Part shown: piece after piece, positions 57,324 through 64,000 of the stretch
Layout of the letters: the number at the start of each line of letters is the position of its first letter
Numbering within the stretch: the stretch's first letter is position 1
NCBI GenBank assembly: GCA_000827495.1
Contig: KN817530.1
Span: 601,631-665,630, forward strand
Direction of reading: 5' to 3'
DNA: 64,000 nt
Source: Hypholoma sublateritium FD-334 SS-4
Lineage: Eukaryota; Basidiomycota; Agaricomycetes; Agaricales; Strophariaceae
Notes under the pieces: model-generated
Told to the model about the DNA's origin: nothing
The model's input: only the letters and a program-made list of their open reading frames with translations
Databases searched by the model: none
Made by a program: the position numbers and the translations under genes

Positions 57324-58724
57324 ATGGACCTCCCTGTAATTGACCTTGACCTCTTCCTCACTGGCCCGCGCGACTCCGAGGATGTAATTCGCGAATGCAA
57401 GAAGGTGTGACCACACGACCTCCGGGAGACATTCAACGCTGACATGCCGGCCAGGCTGCCGATGCGCTTATCGTTTATGGCGCTCTTATCCTGCACGATT
57501 CTCGCGTTTCCGAGGACGACAACTCCACCTTCTTGGACTTGATCGAGGACTACTTTGCTCAGCCAGAAGAGGAGCTGAAGAAGGACGAACGTCCCGAGCT
57601 CGGTTACCAAATCGGAGTCACTTTGGAGAACACCGAGAAGCCCAAATGCGCGGTGGATGAGCCCTGCCTGAAGATTATCGAGGCACTAGAGCCATCAGAA
57701 AGGCCTCTCGACATAACTGCGCATGCGCCCGACCCAAAATGTCGCTTTTTCTGGAAAATGGGCGAAATACCACCATACAATACCGAATTTCCCGGTTTGA
57801 ATGCTTCTAATGTTGTGCCCGAGGCTCCGTTTCTGAGGCAAAAATGGCCCTCGATCATGGCAAAATGGGGGGTTTCTATGAAAAGCGCGTATGTCGCGTC
57901 ATTTGATGTGTACTATCCCATCAGCTAACCTCGAATCTACAGTGTTGCCGATCTTGCTGACATGGTGGCCATTGGGCTAGGAATATCTGCAGAAACCTTC
58001 AGCAAAGCTGGCCGCTACGGGTTAGTCAATCGAGTTTTATCTGTCAACAATTATCTGGGTTAAAGCCACAACGATAGACCACATTTGCTCGCGCCCACTG
58101 CTTCTGATCTCGTCAAGTACGGTAGAAAGGACACCATTCTAGCTGGCTTTCACACAGATCTGAACTTTTTGACCATCCATGGACGTTCGCGCTACCCTGG
58201 TCTACACGTATGGGCCCGGAACACAGGTAAACGTATCCCCGTCAAGATTCCTCCAGGAAATAATCTGCTGGTGCAAGCTGGAAAACAACTCGAACATATT
58301 ACCGGCGGTCTTATCAAGGCGGGGTTCCATGAAGTCGTAGTCAACGACCAAACGTTGGCAGTATGTTATCTATCTTTGTTTGCAACACATCAATCTGATT
58401 TTATGTTTCTTTTCTTAGGTCATTGAAAAGAGGAAAGAAACATTCCCAGATCGCCCACTCATTCGCATCTCTTCAACATTTTTCTGGCACCTATCTTCGG
58501 ATTATGATTTAATCCCTATACCAGTGTTGATCGACAAAGCCCGAGATTTAAGGAAGGATCATGTTGGAACCGGTGAATCAGACACGGTTCAGGCGGTTTA
58601 TCTTCCGATGAAAGTCGGACAGCAAGTTCGCAAGTAAGCAATGAGTTGAAACCGGCTGCCACCTTTTATCTAAACTGATATGTCCCTTTGCAGTGAATTG
58701 AAACATATCGCTCTCTTGGCATAA
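57324..58724 (+). CDS. 2-oxoglutarate/Fe(II) oxygenase, isopenicillin-N-synthase-like
   Basis: Non-haem iron oxygenase of the IPNS/DIN11 fold. Start MDLPVIDLDLFLTGPRDSED, RECKK|AADALIVYGALILHDSRV. Iron ligands are in ILAGFHTDLNFLTIHGRSRY (H-x-D) and the distal His in QAGKQLEHITGG. The Arg that binds 2OG is in RPLIRISSTFFWH (R-x-S). Its substrate cannot be read from sequence; family members act in secondary metabolism or housekeeping hydroxylation. The C-terminus is VGQQVRNELKHIALLA. Intron 1 (57408-57459) and at least three more introns are present. It sits alone, not in a biosynthetic cluster. Confidence 0.85.
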
Positions 58725-58776
58725 ACGACAAATAATATTCAATATACAAATCCAAAATGTATGAAATATAAATTAC

Positions 58777-59884
58777 TCAGAACTTCAGTTCCTTCAACAT
58801 TGAGGTAGGTAAATCTTTCAACGCTGACGGCGCCGTTCGCATTCTTTCCACGATAAGCATCGACATCACAACCTCGTCCAAATAATCGTGGCCTTTTGGC
58901 GTCACATCCATTCGCGTCAGACTGATAGGGCGACCAGGCCTGCGTGGTAAATTCGAAGGCATGAACTTTGCTAAGAGATTCACGACAGTTTTTTCCTTCC
59001 CGAGAAAGCACTGTTTGGGTATGAACTCAGTTACCGGTCAAGGCCATTTCGTAGGATGGTTGCGATGCTCACCGATAACGCTGAGGTGGACGAAAATGAA
59101 GCTTCTTCCCAGTATAAATCTGTCGTATTCAAGCCTGTTTCTCTCTTGCTTTTCCAGAGATATGTCTTGGGGAATAAGTGGTAAGAGAATACACATGGTT
59201 TGACGGTGGATATTCCATAAAAACTTACTGTTCCTCCGCGGAACATCTTGGTTGTCACTTCCAATACCTCTTCGATGGGGCACTCATATCCTCTAAAGCA
59301 AATGGTACTAGCTTTACGCAATCCAGAAATAGCCATCCTATAAATAGACGGTCAAAATTCAGCGCCACAATGATCCAGAGACAAATTTAGAAACATACTC
59401 AAAATCGCCAACCATCTCGCCGTCCCAACTATCGCGCCGAACTGTCGTAATATAGGAAAACGGAGTAAACACATTCATGTTGACCGTTATAAAGTACGCT
59501 GGGTATTGGCTTCTCAAAAAGTTCGGCGGGCACACAATCATACTGTTTGCCGGGTTACCCTGCGGCATGAAGTCGTAAGTTATCTGGGTTCTGGGGTGTT
59601 CTTCAAGATATCTTCGAGGTTGGGTGGGCGCTTAGTCTTATTCTGAGAGAAATTTAAGAACATACCGAGGCGGAGGCTTAGACGAGCTTCCCGACATGAT
59701 GTCGGACGAGCCCTCTTCGTACAACGAACCATCCTCTGGAGAGAACGTGAGGGTCAGAGACTGCTCGGACTCAGCAGCCTTTCTGTAAACAAGATTGGAT
59801 CAAGGTTAACAAAGCTAGTATAAAGCAATCCCCATTGTCGAGGGTACCATTCGGGACCACTCACCCTTCAGTAAGTATGATCAT
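58777..59884 (-). CDS. DUF6593-like protein of agaricomycete type
   Basis: Small multi-exon protein of about 220 residues with a tiny first exon (MIILTE). It then reads KAAESEQSLTLTFSPEDGSL, ITYDFMPQGNPANSMIVC (from the third exon block), FTPFSYITTVRRDSWDGEMV, AISGLRKASTICFRGYECPI, KQERNRLEYDRFI and LPRRPGRPISLTRMDVTPKG, HDYLDEVVMSMLIVERMRTA. This beta-rich layout (T-x-x-R-x-x-W...E at the core, then a C-terminal L-E/V-R-M-R helix) matches DUF6593 proteins, which are common in mushrooms and have no known function. Convergent with the 2OG-oxygenase gene, 52 bp between stops. Exon joins in the middle are approximate. Confidence 0.6.
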
Positions 59885-60359
59885 TGTGATACTTATAGGA
59901 CGAGCACTTGCACGGCTCCGGAGGGGGGCGAGGAAGCGAAAACTAGAGCAAGTTCTGGGGAAAACCTCTGTGCAATGCAGTGTCTGCTCCGAAGTTGTAT
60001 TTATAGATATCTGAGTTCAGGTCGAGCGGTCCGTTTATGTAAATGGATGAGCGTAAGATTGAGCGCAGCGTTGCAGCGGAGCGCAGCTGCTGCGAATCGG
60101 CTGCGATCGCTTTGTCATCCAACAAATTGAATGCCCGCCCCTTCCAAGTACATCAGAAAAAAATGGAAAAATGGATAACCATCAATAATACCATATAAGG
60201 TCTCCGCAATACATAGAATTTACCATCATAGCAATAATCTGAACATAATCTTACAACAATGGATATAAAGGGATTGTAGCGCCATGCCAATTTCCGTAAT
60301 TGTCGCCATATCGATTCCGTTCTGTTATGTCGGGATGCTGTTGAAGAAATGGAATAATC
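59885..60359. other. Intergenic upstream of DUF6593-like gene
   Basis: 475 bp holding the promoter of the DUF6593-like gene; no gene seen. It runs directly into the tandem repeat array. Confidence 0.5.
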
Positions 60360-61330
60360 AAATTGTAGTCTTTTGTGCAACTTTTGTGAGTTATATACCA
60401 CACGGTCGTTCAACGTCAGCCCAAGCGGCCGCTTACAATTTGTGTGACACCAAAAGAGAGTATTAAATTCGGAGGAAAGGTTATAGTCAAATTATAGCTC
60501 TTACACGTTATTTCAAACACTGCGGCTCAACGTCAGAGTCCAGACTGGCGGGCGCTTAATGAAATATTCGAGCCATGGGATAATTTGAGGACAGTCGTCA
60601 GCCAAATTATAGCTCTTATATGGTATTTCTAATACAATCACTCAATGTCAGCCTGCCGGGTGCTTACAACTTAGGTGACACTCCTAGAGAGTATGATCAC
60701 TTGAAAGGAGCTTACAGTCAACTTGTGGCTTCTACACGTTGTTTCACAGATGGTCGCTAAACGTAGGATTGCTGGGCGCTTGTGAACAAAATGAAAGATT
60801 TGAGCATCAGTATAATCTAAGGAAACACCCTAGTCAATCTGTACTTACCACACATTAATATTAACACGGTCCCTCGAGTCTTCAGCCTGTCAAGAGAGTA
60901 TAACTTCAACAACAGATCCGAACAAGACTGTCATTCAAAGACAAACTATACTCAGATTAAAGATCATATATGTGTTTTTCGAAAAAAGGTCGCTTGACAT
61001 CAGCATTCTGAGCACTGATACCTTTATTAACAGATCTGAGTAGTGAAATAACTTAAACACGTAATTTTAAGCACGGCCAATCAACGCCATCCTGCTGGGC
61101 GCCTAAAATATGCGCGACAGCTTATTGAATATTATCGTTCAAGGAAAGACTTAGGTCAAGTTGNAGGACACAGTCCACATCCTTTCAAACGAGGTCACTC
61201 AATGTCAGGCTGCTGCACACTTATACCTTCTGTAACAGATTCAAACAACAGTATCATTGATTTCCCTTCATTGTTCCAATCGTGGTNGCTCAATGTCAGT
61301 TCATGTACCATTTATAATTTGCATGACGGT
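60360..61330. repeat. Diverged tandem repeat array, about 9 units of 107-120 bp
   Basis: A recurring block reads: GTCAAATTATAGCTCTTACA, a spacer, then GCTCAACGTCAG..TG.TGGGCGCTTACAATTT. Versions start near 60366, 60487, 60600, 60717, 60832, 60943, 61050, 61157 and 61260. Spacing is 107-121 bp. Units are quite diverged, so the array is old. Two of the three ambiguous bases (61164, 61287) lie inside it. Confidence 0.75.
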
Positions 61331-61469
61331 TTCGGGCAATAGTCATCAAACAAAAATCATTCCTTTAGCATGTTTGAATATGTAATTATGTAATTGATAT
61401 GCAGACTGGGCCAGAAGCATTTAGTTGATACGAAATGTGCAGTACTCGAATATATATACGACAGCTTTA

Positions 61470-63067
61470 TTAAAGGGGTACACTTTCTTCCCGAGCTGCC
61501 CTTTGTGCCAGAAGTTTGTTCCGGGACTTGCGGGTGTTGGTGGATGCACCATTATGGTGAGGAAAAATCTGTCTGTTGCAAATATGAGACAAAAAATCAT
61601 GTATATGAAATCGGGCAAGATTACGTACGCGCTCCACCATTTGAGTAAATTCTGCGAGCGCCTTTTCGCTGCCTGACCAGATGGGCCCTCAAAAAAATCA
61701 ACAATTAATGCATACAGTGCGCGAAAATTGAACTGATTGTAGATCTCCATCCAGTAGCCAGCATCAGTCAGATTAAAGGCCAACTATGGGCAACAGTGAT
61801 AAGAAGATTTGCCAGAAACCATGCTTATGAGCCGACATACCAGAACAGCAGCATAGGCAATCGAACGTGGCGTAACTCGCCCGTCCATGCCGAGAATGTT
61901 TGCAACATTACACTTAGTTGCCTTCTTCTGCGAATTTGAGGAGCGTTGCTGTTTTCTTGCTGCACCATTTTCATCTTCGTCGCTGAAAGATTCGGATGAC
62001 GAAGGTGATATGAAAATATTAGAATATGTCTGCAAGTGGCATGTAACAATAAATAAGAAAGCGAAGAGCACAGATGCAAAAAAATGAACCTTGACAAGCA
62101 AGCCACTACGGAGAAATCCTTTCTCGACGTTGTCGGGGTCTCCTATTCCATAAGGGTAAAAGCATCGAAGGAAATAGTCTTCGGATATGTTGATGGTACC
62201 CGCGCGGATTCCGTTACGAACCCTGTAAACGAGTCATTGTGGGGAAAGTGATAAACAGAATGAGACTTACAATTCATCATCCCAATCGTATTCAATTGGA
62301 CAGAGAAGGCGGCCTGTTATATCATTCTGCATCCCGCGATCGCTTCTGCACTTCGTGTTCAGAGGAGGGTTGGGAGCATATGCTAAGTTGAGCCACAATG
62401 CAATTTCTTCCTTGATCCTGCGAACGTCATCGCTCCGAGCATCGTTTGCACCCTTTTGCAGCTGAGGAGAATCGATGAAAGGATAAGAACAAATGGAGAA
62501 GAAACCAGAATCACGGCATACCTGCGTTAAATACATATCCATGTCGGTAGCGGGGTCTTCTATTGCCTTTCCGAATGACGGAAGTACCTGTATAAGAATC
62601 TTGAATGCTGCAAATCGGCTTTCAGACCTGGATATATTTCAGCGAAGGCTCGACAAAACAGATATATAGTTGCGTACTCTTGTTTCTTCTCTTGAGCCTC
62701 TTCAGTCAATAATTCTACTTCGTCCTCGTCCTCGTTCTCGCTCTCGTTGCTGTTGTGATCATCAGCAGCCTGAAGGAGGTCATCGAGCGACTCGTATAGA
62801 GACACCAGGCGTCGAATGGCACGCCCCATCGTGACGGTCGTCCTACGGATAGTTAACACGAAAGCAGGCCGACTGAGAAAAAAGGTCGGCGTACGGAGGC
62901 TTTTTGACTTTCCCTTGGGTAAGCTCTTTGACTTCTTCTTGGGACGCAGCAAGGCGACGTTTGAGTCGGGCAATCTCTGCTCCTGGATCAACTTGGGTCT
63001 GAGAGGGCTGCTCCTCTTCGCCTCGCTCGAGCGCGGTGGGTGGGGGCTGGGAGGACTGAGAAGACAT
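61470..63067 (-). CDS. DUF6698 domain protein
   Basis: Member of a family that is multi-copy and found almost only in Agaricomycetes; function unknown. Spliced: MSSQSSQPPPTALERGEEEQ, coiled-coil AEIARLKRRLAASQEEVKEL, MGRAIRRLVSLYESLDDLLQ, an acidic stretch, YATIYLFCRAFAEIYPGLKA. The DUF6698 core is LQKGANDARSDDVRRIKEEI, LNLAYAPNPPLNTKCRSDRG, NDITGRLLCPIEYDWDDELV, RSGLLVKVYYSNIFISPSSS, and GRVTPRSIAYAAVLLAFNLT, NFRALYALIVDFFEGPSGQA, KRRSQNLLKWWSA. The stop after KLLAQRAARESVPL follows an intron. Residue joins fit the family closely, so the copy looks intact. Confidence 0.8.
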
Positions 63068-63102
63068 TGGAGGATGCTTGGATGTGGACGCAATCGACGC
63101 CG

Positions 63103-63110
63103 TATTTATA
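63103..63110 (-). promoter_or_regulatory. TATA-box-like element upstream of the DUF6698 gene
   Basis: TATAAATA on the minus strand, inside the near-palindrome CCGTATAAATACGG, 36 bp upstream of ATG 63067. A short 5' UTR would be needed. Confidence 0.4.
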
Positions 63111-63494
63111 CGGTCCAAGTTATGGCTTGGCTTGGTACGATTGCCATGACTTGAAATGACTCGTACTCGAGGCCTATTTATACAATTTACATGCGTTTCA
63201 GATACATACAGGTCTTACAGTTTAGCTCGATAGCAAGTATCAAACCATCGACTGCCGTGCACCGCTGGTACCCGCTGCTTTATTGTGGCGTTACGGTTCT
63301 TCAGGTTTGCCATTAGGGTTTGAATTCCTTGCACGAGGTGGAAGAACTGGGAGTTTTGCTTTATCACGGTAGTCTCNGACATGTTCAGGGCCCTGTTGTT
63401 CTCGAACTCTCCATGGTGCCTGTTGTAATCGAGTCATCTCCTGCTGTTCCTTATTCCCCTTTTTAAAAAATTGGTCCGATATATTGAAATAAAT
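63111..63494. other. Intergenic with ambiguous base
   Basis: About 380 bp with no supported gene and an unresolved base at 63377. Confidence 0.5.
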
Positions 63495-64000
63495 TTAGAA
63501 ATGTCCATCCAGATCGTATTCATCATCGAGCTCAGTATCTGAGTCTGCATCTAAGTCGTCTTCACTGTCTTCAGTACTATTGATGGCCCCTCCGTTGGCA
63601 ACATCCAATATAGGCTGCACAACCTGGTTGCGTGCAATGCGCGCTATATTCTGTAGATCTAAGTCATCATTTTCTAGGTCGTCTTGATCGCCTGCTTCAT
63701 CGGAAGGAGCAATGCACTTGGTTTGATCTTTATGGCCAATGCCGTATCCCAAATAGCGCATGAACATATCGCGATCGACAAATCTAGCAATCTAAGGTAA
63801 ACACAAAAGACACCAAGAGGTATCAAGCAGCGGCTTACATTCCCACATAATAGTTCCTCCAGTCATCCTGTTCACCAGACGGTCTTGCTTCTGTGATTCT
63901 ATTCGTAGTAGTGGCGAGTAGCTCAGTTGTCCTGTGGTCTTCAAATGCGGGAAGAAGATGGCAGCATCGTAGAACAAGCGAAGGGTCCAGAAATCCAAAC
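63495..64000 (-). CDS. Unrecognised protein, 3' part only (runs off the window)
   Basis: Minus-strand gene whose beginning lies beyond base 64000. Visible parts are DFWTLRLFYDAAIFFPHLKT, SYSPLLRIESQKQDRLVNRM, TGGTIMWE and, after a putative intron, DRDMFMRYLGYGIGHKDQ, then a long Asp/Glu-rich C-terminus (DQDDLENDDLD, DSEDDLDADSDTELDDEYD) ending DLDGHF. I do not recognise the family. The join near 63790-63840 gives mismatched phases with the obvious GT...AG pair, so this copy may be misread or disabled. Its setting, beside DUF6698 and repeats, is accessory. Confidence 0.45.

Noticed and set aside
57324..58724. Secondary-metabolite cluster around the IPNS-like oxygenase
   Set aside because: Neighbours are Ubc12 and a DUF6593-like protein; there is no synthase, transporter or regulator.
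1..64000. tRNA or rRNA genes and CRISPR arrays
   Set aside because: No T-loop/anticodon arrangement, rRNA segment or spaced identical repeat was seen when reading both strands by eye.

Overview
This window is nuclear DNA from a filamentous basidiomycete, most likely an agaricomycete mushroom-forming fungus. The genes are dense and lie on both strands, and almost all are cut by many introns of about 45-75 nt. Several proteins belong to families typical of Agaricomycetes (DUF6698-, DUF6593- and DUF7702-like proteins, and F-box proteins with a conserved C-terminal region). The clearest sign is the block at 21.9-30.8 kb: a beta-flanking gene, a divergent pair of homeodomain genes (HD2 and HD1) and mitochondrial intermediate peptidase. 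This is the layout of the HD (A) mating-type locus of mushrooms.

Layout: 0-7 kb, RAVE subunit Rav1 and Rab GDI (convergent). 7.3-16 kb, a three-module Myb/AT-hook protein, methylmalonate-semialdehyde dehydrogenase, low-molecular-weight phosphatase, a 7TM DUF7702 protein and an F-box protein. 17.3-21.2 kb, prenylcysteine oxidase and an ammonium transporter of the Mep1/Mep3 Glu type. 21.9-30.8 kb, the mating-type block. 31-35.8 kb, a WHIM-type chromatin protein, a FAM32A homologue and a TMEM115-like Golgi protein. 35.8-37.7 kb is gene-poor. 37.7-46.2 kb, an orphan 7TM protein, Sec61 gamma, a PPR protein and the glycine cleavage P-protein. 46.5-55.3 kb, an ARMH3 homologue carrying a small inverted-repeat transposon in an intron, Rsc9, an FBXO21-like protein and Rrp1. 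55.5-59.9 kb, a 5-hydroxyisourate hydrolase-like protein, Ubc12, a 2OG-Fe(II) oxygenase and a DUF6593-like protein. 59.9-64 kb is accessory: diverged tandem repeats of about 110 bp, a DUF6698 gene, ambiguous bases and an unrecognised partial gene.

Most genes are housekeeping and not functionally linked to their neighbours. The exception is the mating-type block. HD1 (TALE-type homeodomain) and HD2 (typical homeodomain) face away from each other across a 331-bp promoter region, and in this fungal group HD1-HD2 dimers from compatible mates switch on dikaryotic development. Start codons were chosen as the first ATG compatible with the family, and intron boundaries were read by eye from GT...AG sites and protein continuity, so gene ends are firmer than individual internal exons.
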